Source: Mesorhizobium sp. WSM4313 (GTDB lineage Bacteria; Pseudomonadota; Alphaproteobacteria; Rhizobiales; Rhizobiaceae). From it: 64,000 bases of DNA. The notes beneath the pieces are model-generated. The model saw only the letters and a list, made by a program, of their open reading frames with translations, was not told the origin of the DNA and made no database searches. Numbering within the stretch: position 1 is the stretch's first letter; every line of letters starts with the position of its first letter. Where the stretch lies: contig NZ_NSFT01000011.1 of NCBI RefSeq assembly GCF_002294725.1, positions 62,001 through 126,000 on the forward strand, written 5' to 3'. This document shows positions 25,384 through 33,175 of the stretch, piece after piece. The position numbers and the translations under genes were made by a program.

Positions 25384-25895
25384 TTCTCGTCTCGCCCGGC
25401 GACCGTCGCTTCGGAGAAAGCATCCGTGGAAGCGTAATAGGGCTTGATGTCGATGACCGGTGTCCCGTCGAGCACATCGATGGCGTCGATCCCGATCCGG
25501 CCGGCCTCGATGTCGAGCGCGGCGAGCTTCGCTACATGCAGGCCGACAGGGTTGGGCCGGGCAGGGGAGCGCAGCGAGAAAACGCCTTTCGCTTCAGCCG
25601 CGTGGCGCGGTTTCTGCACAATCAGATTCCGCGGCGCGTGATGGAGCCAGGACAGGATGACGACGTGGCTGGCGCGTTCCAGGTTTTGCAACCCCGGGCG
25701 ATAGGGCTGGTCGATCAGGATTGTCCCGGGTCGCCCGGTTTCCCGGGCGGCGCGCATGTTCTTGGGGCAATCCTCGCGACTGGTCCATGGTGAGACGATG
25801 CGGCCGATGAAGACCACATGGCCGTCCGGCGGCAACTGCGCCGGGTCGGCCGCAAGAAGCATTTCACCTTGGCGTGTCTCAAACATCCTGTTCAT
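25380..25895 (-). CDS. trmO: tRNA (N6-threonylcarbamoyladenosine37-N6)-methyltransferase
   Basis: 171 residues with the TrmO/TsaA (UPF0066) beta-barrel. Visible are F-I-G-R-I-V-S-P-W, the long D-Q-P-Y-R-P-G-L-Q-N-L-E segment and the hallmark S-L-R-S-P-A-R-P-N-P-V-G-L-H-V-A. The enzyme uses SAM to methylate t6A37 in tRNAs reading ACY codons. It lacks the C-terminal extension of E. coli TrmO (235 residues), as is usual for alphaproteobacterial members. It is divergent from sahR. Confidence 0.92.
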   Translation of the reverse strand: MNRMFETRQGEMLLAADPAQLPPDGHVVFIGRIVSPWTSREDCPKNMRAARETGRPGTILIDQPYRPGLQNLERASHVVILSWLHHAPRNLIVQKPRHAAEAKGVFSLRSPARPNPVGLHVAKLAALDIEAGRIGIDAIDVLDGTPVIDIKPYYASTDAFSEATVAGRDEK

Positions 25896-25987
25896 CCCGC
25901 CCAGAAACCGCCTGCCGGCGCGGATCGCGGCTGCGCCATTTTCTTGTCCGGAAGCGACATAGCGCTTGCCAGGGTATCAAAATCGAC

Positions 25988-26003
25988 ATAAACATATCTT
26001 TAT
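25988..26003. promoter_or_regulatory. SahR-type operator upstream of sahR-metF
   Basis: ATAAACATATCTTTAT is an inverted repeat with one mismatched pair (positions 6 and 11), in a GC-rich genome. A partial second unit (ATATCTTT) follows directly. It lies 23 bp upstream of the sahR ATG and shared with the divergent trmO. ArsR-family SahR proteins are known to bind AT-rich palindromes ahead of SAM-cycle genes. Confidence 0.65.
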
Positions 26004-26025
26004 ATCTTTCAACGAGAGCCCGCTC

Positions 26026-27048
26026 ATGCATGTCTCGCTCGACACAATGGTAGATACATTGAAGGCGGCGGCCGAATCCAGCCGGCTGCGCATCCTGGTG
26101 CTGCTTTCGCGCGGGGATCTCACCGTCTCCGACCTCACCGAGATCCTCGGCCAGTCGCAGCCGCGCGTCTCGCGGCACCTCAAGCTGCTGCTCGATGCCG
26201 GGCTGATCGGCCGCTATCAGGAAGGGTCCTGGGCTTTTTTCAGGCTGACCGACATCGATAATTCGCGCGATTTCGTCCAGCGTCTGGTCTCGGCCATAAG
26301 CGAGGCCGATCCGCAGGTGGTGCGAGATCTCGAGCGGCTGGCGGCGGTCAAGCGCAAGCGGCAGGACCGGGCTGCCGAGTATTTCTCCGAGAACGCCGCG
26401 AGCTGGGATCATATCCGCTCGCTGCATGTGCCGGATCGTGCGGTGGAAGCGGCACTCATCAAGCTCGTCGGCAAGCGGCCGTTCCAGTCGATGCTCGACC
26501 TCGGCACCGGCACGGGCAGGCTGCTCGAAATCTTCGCGCCGCTCTACCGGCGCGGCGTCGGCATCGACATGTCGCGCGAGATGCTGAGCGTGGCGCGCGC
26601 CAATCTCGACAAGGCCGGCATCGCCAATGCGCAGGTACGCCAGGGCGACATCTTCTCGCCGCCGGTCGAGCGCAACGCCTTCGATCTCGTCACAATCCAC
26701 CAGGTGCTGCACTATCTCGACGATCCCGCGCGCGCCATCGCCGAGGCGGCGCGGCTGCTCAGGCCATCGGGCCGGCTGATCGTCGTCGACTTCGCGCCGC
26801 ACGCGCTCGAATTCCTACGCGACCAGCACGCCCATATGCGGCTGGGCTTTTCCGACCGGCAGATGTCCGACTGGTTCGCCGAGGCCGGCCTCGATCTCGA
26901 GGACAGCCAGGAATTCGAGCCGCGCGGCGGCAATGAGGCAAGGCTCACCGTCAAGCTCTGGCTCGGCCGCGATCGGCGACTGCTGATCGCCGATCCATCC
27001 AATGACTCGCTACCCGCCAAGGCATATCCAATGGGGGAAACAGCCTGA
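26026..27048 (+). CDS. sahR: SahR-type ArsR regulator fused to a SAM-binding methyltransferase domain
   Basis: 340 residues. Residues about 10-75 form an ArsR winged helix with recognition segment S-Q-P-R-V-S-R-H-L-K-L-L; the metal-ligand cysteines of true metalloregulators are absent. From about 115 follows a class I methyltransferase domain with motif L-D-L-G-T-G-T-G (157-164) and V-D-F-A-P-H. This fusion, directly before metF, is the alphaproteobacterial SahR, which senses S-adenosylhomocysteine and controls methionine-cycle genes. ATG 26026 is used; ATG 26047 is possible. The stop overlaps metF's start by one base (TGATG). Confidence 0.88.
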   Translation: MHVSLDTMVDTLKAAAESSRLRILVLLSRGDLTVSDLTEILGQSQPRVSRHLKLLLDAGLIGRYQEGSWAFFRLTDIDNSRDFVQRLVSAISEADPQVVRDLERLAAVKRKRQDRAAEYFSENAASWDHIRSLHVPDRAVEAALIKLVGKRPFQSMLDLGTGTGRLLEIFAPLYRRGVGIDMSREMLSVARANLDKAGIANAQVRQGDIFSPPVERNAFDLVTIHQVLHYLDDPARAIAEAARLLRPSGRLIVVDFAPHALEFLRDQHAHMRLGFSDRQMSDWFAEAGLDLEDSQEFEPRGGNEARLTVKLWLGRDRRLLIADPSNDSLPAKAYPMGETA

Positions 27049-27965
27049 TGAACCAGTTCCGCTTTTCCCGCCGCCCCGACATCGGCGACAAGGTCCGGGT
27101 CTCGTTCGAATTCTTCCCGCCGAAGACCGACGAGATGGAAGCAAGGCTCTGGGACACGGTTACAAAGCTGGAGCCGCTCAAGCCGAAATTCGTCTCGGTG
27201 ACCTACGGCGCTGGCGGTTCGACCCGCGAGCGCACGGCGCGCACAGTCAAGCGCATCTTGAACGAGACGACGCTGACGCCGGCGGCGCACATGACTTGCG
27301 TCGATGCCGCGCGCGATCAGGTCGACACGGTCATTCGCGAATTCGCGGATATGGGCGTCAAACGTTTCGTCGCGTTGCGCGGCGATCCGGCGGCAGGTGT
27401 CGGCACTAGCTACCGTCCGCATCCCGATGGCTATGCCAATGGCGCCGAACTGGTCGGGGCGCTGAAGAACGCCGGCGATTTCGACATCTCGGTCTCGGCC
27501 TATCCGGAAAAGCATCCGGAAAGCCCGGATTTCGCCACCGACATCGATATGCTGAAGCGCAAGGCCGACAATGGCGCGACGCGGGCGATCACCCAGTTCT
27601 TCTTCGACAACGACCTTTACGAGCGCTATGTCGAGCGGGCGCGCCGCGCCGGCATCTACATCCCGATCGTGCCGGGCATACTGCCGGTGCATAATTTCAC
27701 CCAGGTCGCCAATTTCTCGTCGCGCTGCGGGGCGCTGGTGCCGGCCTGGCTGGCCGAGCGCTTCGAGGGGCTGGAGAACGACCCGCAGACGCATGCGCTC
27801 GTGGCCTCCGCCGTGGCCGCCGAACAGGTGCTCGACCTTGTCGAGCGCGGCGTCGGCGACTTCCATTTCTACACGATGAACCGCGCCGATCTCGTCTTTG
27901 CCGTCTGCCACATGATCGGCATCCGCTCGCATGAGACGGAGGCGGCGGGTTCGGCCGCCGCATAG
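27048..27965 (+). CDS. metF: Methylenetetrahydrofolate reductase
   Basis: 305 residues, the single-domain bacterial (beta-alpha)8 FAD enzyme. S-F-E-F-F-P-P-K at 19-26 contains the catalytic Glu21; further family motifs are V-S-V-T-Y-G-A-G-G-S-T-R, F-V-A-L-R-G-D-P, Y-P-E-K-H-P-E and A-I-T-Q-F-F-F-D. It reduces 5,10-methylene-THF to 5-methyl-THF, the methyl donor for methionine synthase. Coupled to sahR by the 1-bp overlap and followed by a strong terminator. Confidence 0.97.
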   Translation: MNQFRFSRRPDIGDKVRVSFEFFPPKTDEMEARLWDTVTKLEPLKPKFVSVTYGAGGSTRERTARTVKRILNETTLTPAAHMTCVDAARDQVDTVIREFADMGVKRFVALRGDPAAGVGTSYRPHPDGYANGAELVGALKNAGDFDISVSAYPEKHPESPDFATDIDMLKRKADNGATRAITQFFFDNDLYERYVERARRAGIYIPIVPGILPVHNFTQVANFSSRCGALVPAWLAERFEGLENDPQTHALVASAVAAEQVLDLVERGVGDFHFYTMNRADLVFAVCHMIGIRSHETEAAGSAAA

Positions 27966-27980
27966 GGCAGGCTGCAACGG

Positions 27981-28007
27981 AAAGGCCGGGTAGAACCCGG
28001 CCTTTTT
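27981..28007 (+). terminator. Rho-independent terminator of sahR-metF
   Basis: AAAGGCCGGG, loop TAGAA, CCCGGCCTTTTT: a perfect stem followed by a T-run, 16 bp after the metF stop. Confidence 0.93.
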
Positions 28008-28055
28008 GAACTGTTTGGACTATACCTCGGTACTGGTCTTCCCGGTTTTGGCGGG

Positions 28056-28142
28056 TCAGGGAAGAACACCTATGATAAGGGCACCGATGAATGCGAATGC
28101 GGCACAAATCATCAACGCGTTGATCGGCCTCGTCAGTCCCAT
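28056..28142 (-). CDS. 28-residue single-pass membrane miniprotein
   Basis: An ATG at 28142 (minus) opens a 28-codon frame ending TGA at 28056-28058. Upstream, AAGAGGAGG sits 7 bases before the ATG, a near-ideal ribosome site. The product begins M-G-L-T-R-P-I-N and then is almost wholly hydrophobic (ALMICAAFAFIGALIIGVL), one transmembrane helix ending in Pro. No family was recognised. It lies alone in the 370-bp space between metF and the EamA gene, with no coding alternative on the other strand. Confidence 0.6.
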   Translation of the reverse strand: MGLTRPINALMICAAFAFIGALIIGVLP

Positions 28143-28335
28143 GCCATAGCCTCCTCTTCAGAGCTATGGCCGGAATCTAGAGTCATTTGGGTTACAGGCA
28201 AGCGGAAAACGTGCTGCAATGCGACATGATTGTGGGATTTGCGACTTCCGATTTATCGTTAGCCGTTGAAACTCTTCGGCAAAAGCCGCCTCAGGCGTTG
28301 TGAATAAATTGTGGCGGAGCTGTGGCATGACACCG

Positions 28336-29256
28336 CTACCATCGGCCAAACAGGCGACCGTCTATGGTGACCAGGCCGAGTCCGATCAGCGTCATGCCGC
28401 CGATTTCGAACAGCGCCAGGCGCTCGCCGAGGAACAGGAAGCCGAGCAGCACCGCGCTCACCGGTACGACCAGGGTGACCAGCGAGGCATTGGTGGCGCC
28501 GGCCGAGGCGACGAGGTTGAAATAGAGGATGTAAGCAAAGGCGGTTGAAAGCAGCGCCAGGCCCAAAACCGCGGCCCAGACGGGCGGCGAGACCGAGAAA
28601 AGCCCCGCGGGGCCATACGCAATCAGCACGAGCGGGATCATGATGATGGTCGATGCGGTCAGCTGTCCGGTGGCGATGACGGGCGATGGCACGCCCTTGA
28701 AGCGGCGGGCGATCATCAGGGCGACGGCGTAGGAGATCGAAGCGCCGATCAGTGCGAACTTGGCCCACACCGGTCCGCCAAGCCCGGCAAGCAGGCCGGG
28801 TCCGATCATCACCGCGGTGCCGGCGACACCGAGCGCGATGCCGGCGAACTTGTTCCAGGACAGCTTCTCGTCGGTCGTGAGCGCATTGGCCAGGATCAGC
28901 GTCCAGAACGGCGTCGTGGCATTGAGCACCGAAGCGACGCCGGCGCCGAGCTGCGTCTGGCCGGCGAAGATCAGCGAGAAGGGCACGACATTGTTGGTGA
29001 GCGCCAGCAGGAAGAACAGGCCGGCATGCGGGAAGGCGAGCCGGAACGAAGGGCCGCGGGCTGCCAGATAGAGGTGAAGTGCCGCCGCGGCGATGGCGAC
29101 GCGGAACAGCACCAGCGCCAGCGGATGGATCTCGGAAACGGCGATGCGGGCAAAGAAGAACGAACCGCCCCAGATCGCGCCGAGCAGGAGAAGCTGCGCC
29201 CAATCCTTGAGCGTCATCGCTCCGCGCGTCGGCGCGGCGCCGGCCGTAATCGACAT
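28336..29256 (-). CDS. EamA/DMT-family exporter
   Basis: 306 residues with ten predicted transmembrane helices arranged as two EamA repeats: the first starts L-L-L-G-A-I-W-G-G-S-F-F-F-A-R-I-A, the second K-F-A-L-I-G-A-S-I-S-Y-A. The end of each repeat has the typical pro/gly-rich helix (A-T-T-P-F-W-T, L-V-V-P-V-S-A-V-L-L-G). GGGAGGAAC precedes the ATG. DMT carriers of this kind export amino acids, nucleosides or related metabolites; the substrate is not evident. It is divergent from the decarboxylase gene. Confidence 0.9.
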   Translation of the reverse strand: MSITAGAAPTRGAMTLKDWAQLLLLGAIWGGSFFFARIAVSEIHPLALVLFRVAIAAAALHLYLAARGPSFRLAFPHAGLFFLLALTNNVVPFSLIFAGQTQLGAGVASVLNATTPFWTLILANALTTDEKLSWNKFAGIALGVAGTAVMIGPGLLAGLGGPVWAKFALIGASISYAVALMIARRFKGVPSPVIATGQLTASTIIMIPLVLIAYGPAGLFSVSPPVWAAVLGLALLSTAFAYILYFNLVASAGATNASLVTLVVPVSAVLLGFLFLGERLALFEIGGMTLIGLGLVTIDGRLFGRW

Positions 29257-29472
29257 GTCCTGTTCCTCCCCGGGGCCGATCGCAACCTCGGCCCGTAAAG
29301 CATCTCAAGAACGGATATCGGGTTCGGCGGCAAGAGCCACCCGAAACATGACCGGTGGTTTAGCGTCGCCAAAATGTGCAGCAGACCGCTCCGGGTCGCC
29401 AAGACACAGAACTGTTTTCTTTGGCGGCTAGCTAGGATTAATTGTGCGCGCTCCAGACCTGAGGATTCGTCC

Positions 29473-30693
29473 ATGCAGCGATTCGGAAATGCCCGTGAGG
29501 CGGCACTGGCGCTTCGTCCCGACGACCCGGTCTACTGTTTCCGCCCGCAGGTGCTGAAGGAGGATGCCCTGCAATTCATGGGCATGTTTCCCGGCAAGAC
29601 CGCTTACGCGGTCAAGACCAATGGCGAGCAGATCGTTCTCAAGACGCTGGTCGAGGCCGGCGTCAGCGCCTTCGATGTCGCCTCGCCCGGCGAGTTCGCC
29701 GCCGTGCGCGCCGTCTCGCCCGACGCCGAGATGCTCTACATGCACCCGGTCAAAGCGCAGTCGGACATCAAGCTGGCGCTTGAAAAATACGGCATCCGGG
29801 TGATCTCGCTCGACCATGAGGACGAGATCACCAAGCTGACGCGGGTCGTGCGTGCGCTCGATATCGACCCAGGCGCTCTCACCGTCTTCGTGCGCATCCA
29901 GACCAAGGGCCACGCGGCTTACGAGCTGTCGAAGAAGTTCGGCGCCGGGCCGGCCAATGCGGTCGAGCTTGCCGAGCGGCTGAACCGCACCGGCTACAAG
30001 GTCGGCCTCTGCTTCCATGTCGGCAGCCAGATCGAGGATCCCGATACCTATGAGCGCGCGCTCGCCTCGGCGGACTGGGTGCGCAACCGCCTGACCTTCG
30101 ACATTGCGGGGCTCGATGTCGGCGGCGGCTTTCCCGCCGAATATGGCCACGACCCCAATCGCAGGCACATCGAGATGCCGTCGCTCGGCCAATTGATGTC
30201 GCGGCTCGCCGGCGACCTGAAAGAATATCAGTTCGACCAGATGCCCTTGGTGGCCGAGCCCGGACGCGTGATCGTAGCGCGATGTCTCTCGCTGATCGTG
30301 CGTGTGCTGTTGCGCAAGGGCAAGCGGCTCTACATCAATGACGGCATCTGGGCGTCGCTGTCGGATTCATGGACCGGCAAGATCACGCTGCCGGCGCGCT
30401 TCATTCCCGATCCCGCGATCCGTACCCGCAACGGCAACGAAAACACCATCGTGCCGTTCAAGGTCTGCGGCGCGACCTGCGATTCCGTCGATATCCTGTC
30501 CAGGCCATTCTGGCTGCCGGAAACGGTCGACACCGGCGACTGGATCGAGATCGGCCATATCGGCGCCTACTCGCTGTCGCTGAGAACCCGCTTCAACGGC
30601 TTCTTCCCCGACACATTCGTCGAGGTGACGACGCCGTTCGACGAGGGCGACGCGCCGCAGGGGTTCGCGAGTTTGGAGACGATGGCGGATTAG
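29473..30693 (+). CDS. Fold type III PLP decarboxylase (ornithine/lysine type)
   Basis: 406 residues. Start ATG 29473 after GAGGATTC; longer frames run into the opposite promoter. The alanine-racemase-like barrel carries the PLP lysine at about 48 (Y-A-V-K-T-N), then C-F-H-V-G-S-Q, the glycine loop D-V-G-G-G-F-P, P-L-V-A-E-P-G-R and the catalytic cysteine at about 336 in C-G-A-T-C-D-S-V-D-I-L. This set fits eukaryotic-type ornithine decarboxylases and bacterial lysine/ornithine decarboxylases, giving putrescine or cadaverine. It is somewhat divergent from the canonical group (W-A-S-L for Y-G-S-F), so substrate preference is open. Confidence 0.85.
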   Translation: MQRFGNAREAALALRPDDPVYCFRPQVLKEDALQFMGMFPGKTAYAVKTNGEQIVLKTLVEAGVSAFDVASPGEFAAVRAVSPDAEMLYMHPVKAQSDIKLALEKYGIRVISLDHEDEITKLTRVVRALDIDPGALTVFVRIQTKGHAAYELSKKFGAGPANAVELAERLNRTGYKVGLCFHVGSQIEDPDTYERALASADWVRNRLTFDIAGLDVGGGFPAEYGHDPNRRHIEMPSLGQLMSRLAGDLKEYQFDQMPLVAEPGRVIVARCLSLIVRVLLRKGKRLYINDGIWASLSDSWTGKITLPARFIPDPAIRTRNGNENTIVPFKVCGATCDSVDILSRPFWLPETVDTGDWIEIGHIGAYSLSLRTRFNGFFPDTFVEVTTPFDEGDAPQGFASLETMAD

Positions 30694-30787
30694 GAGTAGG
30701 GAGTAGCGAATAGCGAATAGCGAATAGTGTGTAAGCGAAAGAAGCGCCGGCCAACCCTATTCGCTACTCTCTATTCGCTATTCGCTC
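30694..30787. repeat. Inverted array of GCGAATAG 8-mers between convergent genes
   Basis: The left half carries three GCGAATAG units in tandem (from about 30706 to 30727) after GGAGTAGGGAGTA; the right half carries the complement (CTATTCGC three times, with CTACTCT) up to 30787. The 94-bp unit fills exactly the gap between the decarboxylase stop and the transglycosylase stop and could form a long hairpin acting as a bidirectional terminator. Confidence 0.85.
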
Positions 30788-31966
30788 TCACAATTTCGCC
30801 AAAAGCTCGGGCGTCGGCCAACCGTCTACCGGCAACCCGAGCCGCATCTGCTCCTTGCGGACCGCTTCGCGCGTGTTGGTGCCCAGGATGCCGTCGACGG
30901 TGCCGACGTCGTAGCCCTTGGCCTCTAGCTTGGTCTGCAGCGCCTTCATCTGGTCGCCGCTCAGGCCTTGCTCGGGCGTGCGCGGATCGAATTGCGGCGC
31001 GCCGGCAAGGCGGCTCGCAAGCACTGCCGCCGTCAGCGCGTAGGTGAAGGACTGGTTCCATTCCAGATAGACGTCGAAATTGTCATAGGTCAGGAAGGCG
31101 GGACCCTTGCGGCCCATCGGCAGCGCCAGGCCAGCCTTGAGACCATTGTCGATGAGCGGGTTGCCGTTGGGTTCGGTGACGCCCCACTGCGCCCATTGCG
31201 ACAGCGGCAGCTTGTTGGTGCGGCCGGTCTGGTCCCATGGCATTTCGTCGGGGACGCGCACTTCCTGGACCCAGGGCTGGTCGCGCTTCCAGCCGCGCGA
31301 CATGATCTTGTCGGCCGTGGTCATGATGACGTCCGGCACGCTGTTCCTCAGATCGACCTTGCCGTCGCCGTCGCCGTCGACGCCGCGCGCCAGATAGTCG
31401 GTCGGCAGGATCTGCGTCTGGCCGATTTCGCCGGCCCAGGCGCCCTTGACGTCGGCCGGCAGCACGCCGCGGTCGATCAAGGTAAGCAGCGGCACCAATT
31501 GCTGCCGAAACAGCTGAGGGCGGCGGCAATCATGCGAAAGCGTCACCAGCGCATTCAGCGTATGGAAGTCGCCCTGGACAGCGCCGAAGTCGGTCTCCAG
31601 CCCCCAGAAAGCAGCGATGATGGCCGGCTGGACGCCGAACTCCTTGTCGGCGCGGTCGAAGATTTCGGCATATTTCTTCAGATTGGCCGCACCCTGCTTC
31701 AGGCGGTAGGTCGAAATCATGCGGTTGGCAAATTCGGTGAAAGTCTGGGTGAAGACGCCCTGGGCGCGGTCGCGCGCCAGCGCCCGCTGGTCGATGGTGG
31801 CGTCCTCCAGCGCGTCGAGCCCGACGGCGCCGACGCCGGCTGCCTTGGCTTCTGCCGCGACGCCCTGTTTCCAAGCCTCGAAATCGCCGCCGCATTCCTG
31901 CGCCGCCGCGGGCATCGCAAGCGCGCCGACGAAGAGCGCCGCCAGGATTTCAACGCGCAATCGCAT
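30788..31966 (-). CDS. Lytic murein transglycosylase, MltB family, with peptidoglycan-binding domain
   Basis: 392 residues. A signal peptide ends A-M-P-A-A-A (about 22) with no lipobox, so it is soluble in the periplasm. The SLT_2 domain (about 28-320) has the catalytic glutamate at about 124 (F-W-G-L-E-T-D-F-G), G-E-I-G-Q-T-Q-I-L-P and the D-G-D-G-D-G-K-V-D-L calcium-like loop. The C-terminal 60 residues are a PG_binding_1 domain (L-K-L-Q-T type repeats, G-T-V-D-G-I-L-G-T-N-T). It cleaves the MurNAc-GlcNAc bond with 1,6-anhydro product. Confidence 0.93.
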   Translation of the reverse strand: MRLRVEILAALFVGALAMPAAAQECGGDFEAWKQGVAAEAKAAGVGAVGLDALEDATIDQRALARDRAQGVFTQTFTEFANRMISTYRLKQGAANLKKYAEIFDRADKEFGVQPAIIAAFWGLETDFGAVQGDFHTLNALVTLSHDCRRPQLFRQQLVPLLTLIDRGVLPADVKGAWAGEIGQTQILPTDYLARGVDGDGDGKVDLRNSVPDVIMTTADKIMSRGWKRDQPWVQEVRVPDEMPWDQTGRTNKLPLSQWAQWGVTEPNGNPLIDNGLKAGLALPMGRKGPAFLTYDNFDVYLEWNQSFTYALTAAVLASRLAGAPQFDPRTPEQGLSGDQMKALQTKLEAKGYDVGTVDGILGTNTREAVRKEQMRLGLPVDGWPTPELLAKL

Positions 31967-32149
31967 CGCTTTCCTTTCGAGACCGGCGCATGACCCGATC
32001 GCGACCCCGGACTGGATCGGACGGGCGCATGCGAGGATTTCAAAGCTCAGGAGCCTCGCTAGGCACTCGCACGAGTACGCCGCTCCAGATTACCAGCGGT
32101 TGCATGTTTCGCCGCCCGCCGTGTCGAAAAGCAGGCGCGGCGGCCGATG

Positions 32150-32941
32150 TCAACGGGTGTTCTGCCGCAGCCACTTCTTCCAGGCAGCTTCCGAGCCGTT
32201 GAAGACGTTGATGTCGGACTTGCCGGTCATGCCTGGCACGATGCCGGTGCCGGTATACTGCCAGAAGGTGAAGGGGTGGCTGCCGTATTTCTCGCGCGGA
32301 TGGCCGGCGACCGAGCGCAGCCAATAGGGATAGCCGCGGAAGGTCGCCAACTGGTTGTCGTCGAAGAAGTCGACCGAGGTGTAGATGATCGGCTTCTTGC
32401 CGTAGTAGCGCTCGACCGTTTGGAGGAAGACGGTCATTTCGCTGCGCACGGTGGCCGGATCGGGACGCAGCCTGCAGGTCGGCGATTTCGGGTTCCATTC
32501 CATGTCGAGCACCGGCGGCAGCGCCGACGGGTCTCGCGGGACATTGGCGATGAACCAGCGCGCCTGGGTTTCCGCCGGCGTGCAGAAATAGAAGAAATGA
32601 TAGGCGGCGCGCGGAATTCCGGCCGCTTTTGTACGCGCCCAGTGCTCGTTGAAATAGTCGTCGAAACGATCGCCACCCTCCGTCGCCTTGATGAAGGCGA
32701 AGGAGATGCCGCTGGCCCTGGCGGTCGGCCAGTCGACCGAGGTCTGGTATTTGGAGACATCCGTGCCGTGGATGGCGTAGGTCCACGGTGCGCCGCTGTC
32801 CCACTCATGCGGCTTGGAGTCCTCGAATTTGGGCGCGCGCACAGCAACCGTCTGCGACGACGGCGACAATGGTGAGAGGTCCTCCACGGTCGAGCAGGCG
32901 CCCAGCAACGTAAGCATCAGGATGGCCGCAAGACGGCGCAT
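32150..32941 (-). CDS. GH25 lysozyme-like lipoprotein
   Basis: 263 residues. The N-terminus M-R-R-L-A-A-I-L-M-L-T-L-L-G-A-C has a lipobox with Cys16, so it is a lipoprotein. Residues about 56-250 are a GH25 muramidase barrel: H-G-T-D-V-S-K-Y-Q with Asp61, F-A-F-I-K-A-T-E-G, and L-D-M-E-W with Asp146/Glu148. Such enzymes hydrolyse the MurNAc-GlcNAc bond. It lies 183 bp upstream of the MltB-type gene on the same strand, so two wall-cleaving enzymes are clustered. Confidence 0.92.
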   Translation of the reverse strand: MRRLAAILMLTLLGACSTVEDLSPLSPSSQTVAVRAPKFEDSKPHEWDSGAPWTYAIHGTDVSKYQTSVDWPTARASGISFAFIKATEGGDRFDDYFNEHWARTKAAGIPRAAYHFFYFCTPAETQARWFIANVPRDPSALPPVLDMEWNPKSPTCRLRPDPATVRSEMTVFLQTVERYYGKKPIIYTSVDFFDDNQLATFRGYPYWLRSVAGHPREKYGSHPFTFWQYTGTGIVPGMTGKSDINVFNGSEAAWKKWLRQNTR

Positions 32942-33175
32942 GATATCCCCCGAGCCGGGATCAGCCGGCCGCTGATGGGTCCTTCATTGATGGCGGTCGC
33001 TTACGCGGGCCCCCTCCGGACGATCTCCCCACAGGACCGTCACAGTCGCTCATTTGATCGCCGAACATGGTTGATAATCCATTGACGGCGCTCGACGATG
33101 CCGGCGATTTTGCGGAAGCAATGGCGGCAAATCGATGACATAAATCGCGCCGGCGAATCCAAAAGGCGGGGAAAG

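Noticed and set aside
25896..26025. SAM or SAH riboswitch ahead of sahR-metF
   Set aside because: The leader is too short (about 25-40 nt after the palindrome) and has no riboswitch core; the palindrome fits a protein operator.
30694..30787. Possible CRISPR-like array
   Set aside because: The units are 8 bp, tandem without spacers and inverted in the second half; no cas gene is near.
33098..33175. Upstream extension of the serine hydrolase
   Set aside because: ATG 33176 has a GGGGAAAG ribosome site and begins a clean membrane anchor; the extension is charged and lacks a ribosome site.
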